The notes beneath the pieces were generated by a model, which searched no databases, was not told the origin of the DNA, and saw only the letters and a list, made by a program, of their open reading frames with translations. Made by a program: the position numbers and the translations under genes. Shown piece after piece: positions 1 to 5,174 of a stretch of DNA of 10,403 nt. Origin of the DNA: Lentisphaerota bacterium (GTDB lineage Bacteria; Verrucomicrobiota; Kiritimatiellia; RFP12; JAAYLN01); contig JAAYZJ010000391.1 of assembly GCA_012514915.1 (NCBI GenBank), positions 1 to 10,403 on the forward strand, in the 5' to 3' direction. Position 1 is the stretch's first letter. Each line of letters opens with the position of its first letter.

Positions 1-678
1 GTCGCGCGCCGGGACGCCACCGGCAGCCGCGTCCACGGCCGGAAGCGGGGCGGGCGGTGCCGCTGCGCCGGCGCGCAAAGGCCCCGCACCGGCGGATGCC
101 CAGGCGACGGCCGTGTTCGTCGCGGCGGGCGCCGCGCCAGACGGAGCGCCCACTGGTTCCGACTTGTCCGACAGGTCTGACTTGTCCGACTCGTCCGACT
201 TGTCCGACTTCTCCGACACCGCCGCGGTTGGCGGCGGCAGAATGGGGGCGACGAAATCGCGGTAGATCCAGAGGTGGCACCCCTCGGGCGGCGCGATCCG
301 CGTCCAGTCGCCGACCGTGCCGCGGGCCGCGACCGGGGCGTCGCGTTCGAGCTCGCCCACGCGCGCGAATTGGATGCCGGGGCCGCCGCGGACCTGAACC
401 TTGTTGACGGCGATGCGGCCGTCCCGCACCAGTTCGGCATAGACCCAGAGGTCAACCGAGGGGGGGGCGGCCACGCGAACCCAGCTTTGCGTGGTCAGGA
501 GATCGGGGGTGGCGAGCACGTCGCCGGCCATGACCTGCCCGACAATCTCGCCTTCGGGATGCGCCGATGCGCGCAGAATGACGCGATCGGCCGTGACCCG
601 CAGGGGCAACGGCCCGGCGGCCAGAACCGAGGCGGACCAGCCGGCCGCCAGAAGACCGATCAACCGGACCGCGGTCAT
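1..678 (-). CDS. exported protein with two SH3-like (SH3b) domains, C-terminus off the left edge
   Basis: Read from ATG at 678-676, the frame stays open for 226 codons to the window edge, so the C-terminus is missing. Residues 1-21 look like a signal peptide: Arg5, a hydrophobic core LIGLLAAGW, and a small-residue end SVLAAG. Two similar beta-rich units follow, about 27-86 and 89-146. Each has the bacterial SH3 pattern of V-x-[LV]-R near the start (VILRAS, VQVRGGPG), a central G-x-V/G-E-L turn, W-[VT]-R-[VI] (SWVRVAAP, DWTRIAPP) and a closing LW[VI]Y. A low-complexity Ser/Asp/Lys stretch (about 155-175) and an Ala/Pro-rich tail follow. SH3b domains usually bind peptidoglycan or other envelope polymers, so a periplasmic cell-wall role is inferred; the true partner is unknown. 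It begins 18 bp after the small basic protein gene and probably shares its promoter. The translation start has only a weak Shine-Dalgarno (GCGGGAT). Confidence 0.75.
   Translation of the reverse strand, partial: MTAVRLIGLLAAGWSASVLAAGPLPLRVTADRVILRASAHPEGEIVGQVMAGDVLATPDLLTTQSWVRVAAPPSVDLWVYAELVRDGRIAVNKVQVRGGPGIQFARVGELERDAPVAARGTVGDWTRIAPPEGCHLWIYRDFVAPILPPPTAAVSEKSDKSDESDKSDLSDKSEPVGAPSGAAPAATNTAVAWASAGAGPLRAGAAAPPAPLPAVDAAAGGVPARD
161..217 (-). repeat. 9-bp tandem repeat encoding Ser-Asp-Lys units
   Basis: About 6.3 copies of the 9-mer GACTTGTCC (plus strand) with a few substitutions, in phase with the reading frame of the SH3-domain gene. On the minus strand they encode triplets such as SDK, SDE and SDL. 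They form a charged flexible linker between the SH3 domains and the Ala/Pro tail. The array length could vary between strains by slippage. Confidence 0.85.
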
Positions 679-696
679 GGCGATCCCGCAGTGCGG

Positions 697-852
697 TTAC
701 TCGGCGGGCTTGGTCTTGCGCAGCCCCAGACCGCGGTCGCCCGCCTTCCACTGGCCGCGCGCGGCCAGCAGATTGATCCGCTCGAAGCGCTTCAAAACGT
801 TGCGCTTGGCGGTGATTTTGCTCGAACCCTTAAGACTGCGATGCTGACTCAT
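697..852 (-). CDS. small basic protein of the PVC superphylum type
   Basis: A 51-residue, Lys/Arg-rich protein that starts MSQHRSLKGSSK, continues with RNVLKRFERI and ends GLRKTKPAE. From memory, the opening M-S-[IQ]-H-R-S-L-K and the RNVL-R-ER core match a family of 50-60-residue basic proteins found in Verrucomicrobia, Chlamydiae, Planctomycetes and relatives (I recall model TIGR04137). Its function is not established; size and charge suggest an RNA- or ribosome-associated role, which is inference. The frame is open far upstream, but the homologous start is the ATG at 852, preceded by GGGAAG about 7 bases upstream. A good promoter lies about 60 bp upstream. The gene is first in a minus-strand unit with the SH3-domain protein, 18 bp downstream. 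It is the best lineage marker in the window. Confidence 0.8.
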   Translation of the reverse strand: MSQHRSLKGSSKITAKRNVLKRFERINLLAARGQWKAGDRGLGLRKTKPAE

Positions 853-910
853 GATGCACTTCCCACGGTTGTGCGCCTGGAACCTGTCGATCCGGCGAAA
901 TGAATTGCAA

Positions 911-938
911 AGTGTAGCAGATTCATGGCAAAATGCAA
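911..938 (-). promoter_or_regulatory. sigma-70-type promoter for the small basic protein gene
   Basis: On the minus strand, TTGCAT (938-933) and TACACT (916-911) are separated by 16 bp, in a locally AT-richer patch of a GC-rich region. Transcription would start near 904 and give a leader of about 50 nt. The element overlaps the first codons of the divergent exonuclease gene, so the two genes may interfere with each other. Seen by eye only. Confidence 0.5.
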
Positions 939-1758
939 CCCCATGTCTATAGAACCCCTCAAAATCAAGCTGGATCGCCCGCTGGCCATCTTTGACATCG
1001 AATCGACCGGCATCAGCCCGCGGGCTGACCGCATCATCGAACTGGCCGTGATCCGGATCGAACCGGATGGAACGGAAACCGAGAAGTACTGGTTGGTCAA
1101 TCCGACGATTCCGATCCCTGTCGAGAGCACGGCGGTGCACGGGATCACGGACGAGGTTGTCAAAGACTGCCCGACCTTTGCGCAGGTGGCCCCGCAGGTC
1201 GACGCGTTCCTGAAAGGATGCGATCTCGGCGGTTACAACGTCCTGCGCTTCGATATTCCCATGCTGAGCGAGGAGTTTGTCCGGGCGGGGCTTGACCTGG
1301 ATGCCGACAACCGCCGTGTGCTCGATGCCCAGCGGATCTACCACCTCAAGGAGCCGCGCGATCTCTCGGCCGCGCTGCGGTTCTTCTGCGGATGCGAGCA
1401 TCGCGATGCCCACGGCGCCGAGGCCGTTACGCGCGCGACGCTGGATGTCATCAAGGGGCAGTTCCGCAAGTACGACGATCTGCCGCGGGATCTGGCGACG
1501 CTGGACCGGCTGTTCAACGCGACCGATCCCTTCAACGCCGACCGGTCGGGACGGCTCCGCTGGGTCGACGGCGAGATCACCATCAACTTCGGCAAGAAAA
1601 AAGGCGCGCGGATCAAGGATCTGGTCGGCGAAGATCCGGGTTTCCTGAAGTGGATCCTGCGGAGCGATTTTCCGATCGACACGCGGCGGATCGTGGAAGA
1701 CGCGTTGAACGGCGTGTTTCCGCCGCCGCCCGGCACCCCGTCGAACAAGGTGGAGTAA
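925..1758 (+). CDS. DnaQ-like DEDDh 3'-5' exonuclease with ExoX-type C-terminal domain; fourth acidic residue missing
   Basis: A 277-residue protein of the DNA polymerase III epsilon-like exonuclease family, which removes 3'-terminal nucleotides from DNA or RNA using two metal ions. Exo I is FDIESTG (Asp24, Glu26), Exo II is GGYNVLRFDIPML (Asn105, Asp110) and Exo III is AHGAEAVTRA with the general base His163. In the family the Exo III motif is H-x-A-x-x-D, so Asp is expected at 168, but the codon at 1426-1428 is GTT (Val). Residues about 214-262 (INFGKKKGARIKDL, then DPGFLKWILRSDFP) form the small domain seen at the C-terminus of ExoX-like exonucleases. There is no polymerase or helicase fusion. 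The start is uncertain: ATG at 925 or at 943 (MSIEPLKIKLDRP), neither with a clear Shine-Dalgarno. The gene stands alone, divergent from the small basic protein gene and convergent with secG. It may be a repair or turnover nuclease, or a non-catalytic relative if Val168 is real. Confidence 0.9.
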   Translation: MAKCNPMSIEPLKIKLDRPLAIFDIESTGISPRADRIIELAVIRIEPDGTETEKYWLVNPTIPIPVESTAVHGITDEVVKDCPTFAQVAPQVDAFLKGCDLGGYNVLRFDIPMLSEEFVRAGLDLDADNRRVLDAQRIYHLKEPRDLSAALRFFCGCEHRDAHGAEAVTRATLDVIKGQFRKYDDLPRDLATLDRLFNATDPFNADRSGRLRWVDGEITINFGKKKGARIKDLVGEDPGFLKWILRSDFPIDTRRIVEDALNGVFPPPPGTPSNKVE

Positions 1759-1762
1759 GGTA

Positions 1763-1784
1763 GGACAGGCATTCCTGCCTGTCC
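1763..1784. repeat. 22-bp perfect palindromic repeat, copy 1 (possible terminator or REP-like element)
   Basis: Arms GGACAGGCA and TGCCTGTCC pair perfectly over 9 bp around the spacer TTCC, starting 4 bp after the exonuclease stop codon. It lies between two converging genes, so it could form a hairpin that ends or protects both transcripts, but no T-run follows. A near copy sits at 4791-4812, which suggests a dispersed element rather than a simple terminator. Confidence 0.75.
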
Positions 1785-1874
1785 AGGGTGTCGGCGCGTG
1801 GGGGCGCTTCTCCCTACCTGTATATTCGCGTCGTCCGCGTCATCCGTAGCGCTGCAGCTCGGCGGGGCGGGACG

Positions 1875-2354
1875 CTACTCGGCCGCGGGTGCGGTGGTGG
1901 CCGGCTCGGCGGCGGCCGACGCATCGGCGCGGGGCACGTCGTCCAGCGCATCGGCCCCGGCGGCGGCCGGCGCATCGGCGCGGGGCACGTCGTCCAGCGC
2001 ATCGGCCCCGGTGGCGACCGGCGTGTCGGGCAGGTCGAGCGGCAGGGCCGGTTCGGCCGCCGGCGCTGCCTGCGGCGGGGCCGCGCCTTCCAGCAGCCAG
2101 CGGTCATCCTGCCCCGAGAGCCGGGCCGACAGGATCGAGAGGAAAATCGTGTTGATGAGGAAGACGATGCCGAGGATGACCGTGGTCTTCGTCAGGACAT
2201 CGCCCATCTGGGCGCCGAACACGGCCTCCGCCGCGCCGCCCCCGAAGCTGACGCCGGCCCCCGATCCCTTGTTGCGCTGCAGCAGGATCACGCCCACCAG
2301 CAGCAGGCAGACCAGCACCTCGATGATTCGCAGAACAATGACAAGCGCGCCCAT
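1875..2354 (-). CDS. secG: preprotein translocase subunit SecG with long acidic tail
   Basis: SecG is the small accessory subunit of the SecYEG channel in the inner membrane. The protein has the classic two-helix plan: TM1 at about 4-25, a conserved loop at 26-55 (QRNKGSGAG, SFGGGAAEAVFG, then LTKTT) and TM2 at about 57-77 (VILGIVFLINTIFLSIL). Usual SecG proteins are 75-120 residues; this one has 159 because of a hydrophilic Ala/Pro/Asp-rich tail at 82-159. The tail contains a 17-residue sequence (GADALDDVPRADA core) in tandem, Gly116 to about Ala148, mirrored by a 51-bp DNA repeat. The gene starts 20 bp after tpiA with a good Shine-Dalgarno (GAGGGAG, 7 bases before ATG 2354). tpiA-secG adjacency occurs in many bacteria and supports the call. 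Expression probably comes from the tpiA promoter. Confidence 0.93.
   Translation of the reverse strand: MGALVIVLRIIEVLVCLLLVGVILLQRNKGSGAGVSFGGGAAEAVFGAQMGDVLTKTTVILGIVFLINTIFLSILSARLSGQDDRWLLEGAAPPQAAPAAEPALPLDLPDTPVATGADALDDVPRADAPAAAGADALDDVPRADASAAAEPATTAPAAE
1921..2022 (-). repeat. 51-bp tandem duplication in the secG tail
   Basis: Two adjacent copies, 1921-1971 and 1972-2022, match at 49 of 51 positions. The repeat is in frame (17 codons) and encodes the duplicated GADALDDVPRADA block. The near identity, including third codon positions, points to a recent duplication. A degenerate 10-bp extension of the pattern lies at 1911-1920. Confidence 0.9.
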
Positions 2355-2374
2355 GATGGTTCTCCCTCGATGAA

Positions 2375-3130
2375 TTAACAGCCGGCCTTGACGATCGCGG
2401 CAAACGAATCGGCCTTGAGCGCGGCCCCGCCGATGAGTCCGCCATCGATGTCGGGCTGGGCCATCAACTCGGCGGCGTTGTCCGGCTTCATGCTGCCGCC
2501 GTATTGGATGCGGACGCCGTTGGCGACTTTCCCGCCGGCGAGCTCGGCGAGGACGCGACGGATCAACGCATGCACTTCCTGCGCCTGACCCGGCGTGGCC
2601 GTGCGCCCCGTGCCGATCGCCCAGACCGGTTCATAGGCGATGACGCAGCGCTCCAGCGCGGCGCCCAGGCCCGCCAGGCTCCCTTTGAGCTGACTCGTGA
2701 CGACGTCAGCCGTGCGGTTGGCTTCGCGTTCCTGCAGGGTCTCGCCGACGCAGATGATCGGGGTCAGGCCGGCCGCCAGGGCCGCCTGGGTCTTGGCGTT
2801 GACCGCGGCGTCCGTCTCGCCGAAGAGGGTGCGCCGCTCGCTATGTCCCAGGATCACATACTTGACGCCCGTTTCCACCAGCATGGCGGCGGAAACCTCG
2901 CCGGTGAAGGCGCCGGAGGCCGCCGCATGCATGGTTTGCGCACCCAGCCCGATGCGGCTCCCCTTGAGGGCCTCGGCGGCAACAGCCAGGGCCACGAAGG
3001 GCGGGCATACGACGACTTCGACCGGGCAGTCAAGCCCGTCCAGTTCTGCGCGAATCGCCGCAATCAAGGCCTTGGCCTCGGCGGGCGTCTTGTTCATCTT
3101 CCAGTTACCGGCAACAATCTTCGTGCGCAT
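2375..3130 (-). CDS. tpiA: triosephosphate isomerase
   Basis: This cytoplasmic glycolytic enzyme interconverts dihydroxyacetone phosphate and glyceraldehyde 3-phosphate. With the start used here it has 251 residues, the usual length. All landmarks are present: GNWKMN with Asn9 and Lys11, the electrophile His96 in ILGHSERR, the catalytic base Glu167 in YEPVWAIGTG with loop 6 following, IQYGGSMKPDN, and the phosphate-binding end GGLIGGAAL. An upstream in-frame ATG at 3142 would add four residues, but the Shine-Dalgarno AAAGGA (3148-3143) touches that codon directly. It lies 12 bases from the ATG at 3130, which is therefore chosen and also matches the family start M-[RK]-x-K-I-V-A-G-N-W-K. A strong promoter lies just upstream. 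secG follows 20 bp downstream as the second gene of the operon. Confidence 0.97.
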   Translation of the reverse strand: MRTKIVAGNWKMNKTPAEAKALIAAIRAELDGLDCPVEVVVCPPFVALAVAAEALKGSRIGLGAQTMHAAASGAFTGEVSAAMLVETGVKYVILGHSERRTLFGETDAAVNAKTQAALAAGLTPIICVGETLQEREANRTADVVTSQLKGSLAGLGAALERCVIAYEPVWAIGTGRTATPGQAQEVHALIRRVLAELAGGKVANGVRIQYGGSMKPDNAAELMAQPDIDGGLIGGAALKADSFAAIVKAGC

Positions 3131-3162
3131 CAAGAGATCCATTCCTTTGGTGTCAAGCCGAC

Positions 3163-3191
3163 ATTATAGTATGGGCCGATCTTGACCGCAA
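3163..3191 (-). promoter_or_regulatory. promoter of the tpiA-secG operon
   Basis: On the minus strand, TTGCGG (3191-3186) and a perfect TATAAT (3168-3163) are separated by 17 bp, ending 32 bp before the tpiA start at 3130. Its -35 hexamer overlaps the -35 hexamer of the oppositely directed sialidase promoter. This is the best consensus -10 in the window. Confidence 0.7.
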
Positions 3192-3210
3192 GGCGCGATT
3201 CGGACAAAAT
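3182..3210 (+). promoter_or_regulatory. candidate promoter of the sialidase/ferritin-like operon
   Basis: TTGACC (3182-3187) and CAAAAT (3205-3210) are separated by 17 bp. Transcription would begin near 3217, giving a leader of about 100 nt before the ATG at 3321. The -35 shares two bases with that of the tpiA promoter, so the two polymerases could not bind at once. Confidence 0.45.
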
Positions 3211-3214
3211 GAGC

Positions 3215-3245
3215 CGGGCCGGATGGTTCGGACGAATCCGGCCCG
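3215..3245. promoter_or_regulatory. 31-bp dyad at the sialidase transcription start, candidate operator or leader hairpin
   Basis: Perfect 10-bp arms CGGGCCGGAT and ATCCGGCCCG flank an 11-bp centre. The centre holds TTCG and CGAA, which could extend the symmetry in an alternative pairing. The dyad starts 5 bp after the predicted -10 of the sialidase promoter, where a bound repressor would block transcription. A smaller hairpin follows at 3277-3292 (CGCGCG, 4-base loop, CGCGCG). No T-run follows either, so neither looks like an intrinsic terminator. Confidence 0.5.
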
Positions 3246-3320
3246 AGGGCAACACGCCCGGATTGAACTGGGGCTTCGCGCGCATCCGCGCGGGAGCCGT
3301 CGGCAGGGGAGCGCAACGGC

Positions 3321-4544
3321 ATGGCAACGAACGTTCAGGCGACCAACGCACTCGATTACACGGTGGAAACCCAAATCATTCACGCGGGATATGACCGCAA
3401 GACCTGCTGGGTGCAGTCGCGCTGCGGGGTCATCCCGGGAGGTGCGGCCGTCCTCACGACCCAGAAACTGCGCATCACGGGGAGCGACATCTTTTCCGGC
3501 ATCCACGACCTGCGCAGCGAGGATTTCGGTCGTACCTGGAGCGAGCCGGCGCCGCAGCCCGGGCTGGCGCGCCGCGCCCATGCCGACGGCACCGAGTTCT
3601 GCCCCTGCGATGGAACCCCGACCTGGCACGCCGCCAGCGGCAAGCTGCTGTTGACGGGCCATCTCGCGCAGTACCGGGACGACGAACTGGTGCCCGGGAT
3701 CCGGTCGCGCTCGACCTATTACAGCGTCTACGACGCGGCGTCCCGCCTCTGGGCCGACTGGGATACCGTCCGCCTGCCCGCCGACGATCCCGCCGCCTTC
3801 AGTTCCGGGGCCGGCTGCGGGCAGCGGTACGACCTGCCCGGCGGCGACATCCTGCTGCCCATCTATTTCACCCCCCGCGGCGACACGTCGCGCTGCAGCC
3901 GTGTCTCGGTCATGCACTGCCGCTTCGACGGCGCCAGGCTGACGTTCAACGGGCGCGGTCCCGATCTGGTGTGCGCCGAGCCGCGTGGACTCGGCGAGCC
4001 GTCGATCACCCGCTTCGGCGGCCGTTTCTACCTGACCCTGCGCAACGACGTGCGCGGCTACGTCGCGGTCAGCGACGACGGCCTCGCCTATGCGCCGATC
4101 CAGCCGTGGCGGTTCGACGATGGCACGGAGATCGGCAACTACAATACGCAGCAGCACTGGGTCACCCACCCGGACGGGCTCTATCTGGTCTACACGCGCC
4201 GGGGGGCGAACAACGACCACGTCTTCCGCCACCGCGCGCCACTCTTCATGGCACGGGTCGATCCCGAACGCCTGTGTCTGATTCGCGCCACCGAGCGGCC
4301 CGTCGTGCCCGAGCGGGGCGCCCGGCTGGGCAACTTCGGCATCTGCGCGGCCTCGCCGGACGAGACATGGGTGGTCGTCAGCGAATGGATGCAGACGACT
4401 GGCCCCGACAGCCACGACTGCACCGTCTGCGAGCGCTACGGCAGCAACAACGCCTTCTTCCTGTCGCGCCTGCACTGGAACCGACCCAACACGCTGGCCA
4501 CGCCCTGGCGCGCCGCGACGCCGGCCAAGGGAGACGCGGGATGA
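3321..4544 (+). CDS. sialidase-fold (BNR/Asp-box) beta-propeller protein, probable glycoside hydrolase
   Basis: A 407-residue protein resembling the exo-alpha-sialidase-like proteins abundant in Planctomycetes, Lentisphaerae and Kiritimatiellota. A canonical Asp box S-x-D-x-G-x-T-W is at residues 66-73 (SEDFGRTW). Blade-like segments follow, including ITRFGGRFYLTLR, GYVAVSDDGLAYAPIQPW, TQQHWVTHPDGLYLVYTRRG and HRAPLFMARVDPERL. Arg34, just after CWVQS, may be one of the substrate-carboxylate arginines; this is inference. No signal peptide is visible, so the protein is probably cytoplasmic and may act on imported oligosaccharides. The protein is rich in cysteine (for example CPCDG, GAGCGQR, RCSRVSVMHC). 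The start is supported by CAGGGGAG 9-11 bases upstream. It overlaps the ferritin-like gene by ATGA. True substrate and activity are unknown; related folds also include other glycosidases and lyases. Confidence 0.75.
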   Translation: MATNVQATNALDYTVETQIIHAGYDRKTCWVQSRCGVIPGGAAVLTTQKLRITGSDIFSGIHDLRSEDFGRTWSEPAPQPGLARRAHADGTEFCPCDGTPTWHAASGKLLLTGHLAQYRDDELVPGIRSRSTYYSVYDAASRLWADWDTVRLPADDPAAFSSGAGCGQRYDLPGGDILLPIYFTPRGDTSRCSRVSVMHCRFDGARLTFNGRGPDLVCAEPRGLGEPSITRFGGRFYLTLRNDVRGYVAVSDDGLAYAPIQPWRFDDGTEIGNYNTQQHWVTHPDGLYLVYTRRGANNDHVFRHRAPLFMARVDPERLCLIRATERPVVPERGARLGNFGICAASPDETWVVVSEWMQTTGPDSHDCTVCERYGSNNAFFLSRLHWNRPNTLATPWRAATPAKGDAG

Positions 4545-4762
4545 GCACACGCCTGACCACCCCCGACCAGATTCTGAACGCCGCGCTCGCGAAGGAGATG
4601 CAGGCACGCGATTTCTACGATGGGCTTGCCCGCCAGACGTCCGTTGAGTTTGTCAGGGAGCTGCTGGAAGAGCTGCGGGACGAGGAGGCCAGGCATGTCC
4701 GCATGATCCAGAACATGCTGGGGCGGCTGGGTGCCGGCAAACCGCCGATCGGGCGGGCCTAA
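4541..4762 (+). CDS. short two-helix ferritin-like (rubrerythrin/hemiferritin type) protein
   Basis: A 73-residue, mostly helical protein. Helix 1 (about 8-32) holds Glu19 in AKEMQARDFYDGLA, and helix 2 (about 34-62) holds the E-x-x-H pair Glu49 and His52 in RDEEARHVRMIQ. This is the half-site of a ferritin-like di-iron centre; a dimer would complete the four-helix bundle. The Glu19 to Glu49 spacing of 30 and the following His at +3 equal, as I recall, the Glu32/Glu62/His65 pattern of encapsulated ferritins, though half-length rubrerythrin-like proteins are also possible. No encapsulin gene and no convincing encapsulin-loading peptide are visible. Its ATG lies in the ATGA overlap with the sialidase-like gene, so translation is probably coupled. 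A role in iron handling or peroxide defence is inferred from the family; why it travels with a glycosidase is not clear. Confidence 0.75.
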   Translation: MSTRLTTPDQILNAALAKEMQARDFYDGLARQTSVEFVRELLEELRDEEARHVRMIQNMLGRLGAGKPPIGRA

Positions 4763-4790
4763 TCGGCCTTTCGGGTGTGGAGGTAAGGGT

Positions 4791-4812
4791 GGACAGGCAT
4801 TCCTGCCGGTCC
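4791..4812. repeat. 22-bp palindromic repeat, copy 2
   Basis: GGACAGGCA, spacer TTCC and TGCCGGTCC differ from copy 1 (1763-1784) at a single base, which breaks one pair of the stem. The copies also share AGGTA upstream (AGGTAGGACAGG against AGGTAAGGGTGGACAGG). It lies 28 bp after the stop codon of the ferritin-like gene, again at the 3' end of a transcription unit, with no T-run after it. Confidence 0.7.
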
Positions 4813-4840
4813 TTTGTGCGGGAGGATCGTCAGCGGACCA

Positions 4841-5098
4841 TCAGCAACGTGCTCCGGCGGACAATCCGCAGGAAATGATGCTGCCGGGGGCGGCGAACTC
4901 CTCCGCCGAAGGCACCGGATCCTGATTGTCCGCCCAGCCGCGTCCCACGGCGGCACTGGCTTGGCCCGCGAAGCTCGGCGGCGCCTCGGACTCGGCCACG
5001 AAATCGCCTCCCTCCACGCGGCCAGTCCCGGCCAGCGTCTCGATCAAGGCCAGCGGCGTGCGATGCCAGACGGCGATCCGTCCGCCGCCCGCAATCCC
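4841..5098 (-). pseudogene. decayed C-terminal fragment of a large Gly-rich surface protein
   Basis: The minus-strand frame ending in TGA at 4843-4841 is open from about 5144, and its last 85 codons look protein-like. It begins GIAGGGRIAVWHRTPLALIE and ends with an Ala-rich stretch and the segment AAPGSIISCGLSAG. The G-x-GGGRIAV-[WY] and P-G-[TS]-I pattern is what I associate with the repeat ends of very long extracellular, beta-helix-like proteins in Kiritimatiellota and related bacteria. Upstream, the frame has no signal peptide, no Shine-Dalgarno and a stop codon (TAA near 5150), and the lpxA promoter occupies that place. A TTG at 5047 could open a 68-residue reading frame but has no ribosome binding site. 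I read it as the leftover 3' end of a deleted gene. Chance resemblance in GC-rich DNA cannot be excluded. Confidence 0.4.
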
Positions 5099-5119
5099 TT
5101 GAAGTGGCTTCCTCCGTGT

Positions 5120-5148
5120 TTGCGTCGGCGCCGGCTTTTTTGTATCTT
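5120..5148 (+). promoter_or_regulatory. promoter of the lpxA-gspDEF operon
   Basis: TTGCGT (5120-5125) and TATCTT (5143-5148) are separated by 17 bp. The segment 5136-5165 is strikingly AT-rich against its surroundings. The predicted start near 5155 leaves a leader of about 20 nt containing the Shine-Dalgarno AGGA (5165-5168), 6 bases before the lpxA ATG. TTATAT at 5147-5152 is an alternative -10. Confidence 0.55.
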
Positions 5149-5174
5149 ATATCAAGCAACCTTTAGGATTATCC

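Larger units (their letters stand above)
4763..5174. other. 412-bp region without an intact gene
   Basis: This gap separates the sialidase/ferritin-like operon from the lpxA-gsp operon. It holds palindrome copy 2 (4791-4812), the pseudogene fragment (4841-5098) and the lpxA promoter (5120-5148). The open frames on the plus strand here show no family resemblance and no ribosome binding sites. Base composition is GC-rich until about 5130, then turns AT-rich through the promoter. Confidence 0.6.

Noticed and set aside
16..30. 15-mer GCCACCGGCAGCCGC shared between the left edge and the right edge (10366-10380)
   Set aside because: Short, GC-rich and in unrelated genes in different contexts; not enough to suggest a terminal repeat or a circular element.
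697..1413. Long minus-strand frame extending the small basic protein upstream by 187 codons
   Set aside because: The extension lies antisense to the exonuclease and the family resemblance begins at the ATG at 852.
1785..1874. Spacer between palindrome copy 1 and the secG stop, with a GTCGTCC/GTCATCC-rich stretch
   Set aside because: No open frame, hairpin or promoter that I can support; only weak short-period similarity.
3153..4607. Open frame of 484 codons on the minus strand opposite the sialidase-like gene
   Set aside because: A shadow frame in GC-rich DNA: composition is Arg/Gly/Ala/Val-rich, no family resemblance, and the plus strand carries a recognisable protein with a ribosome binding site.
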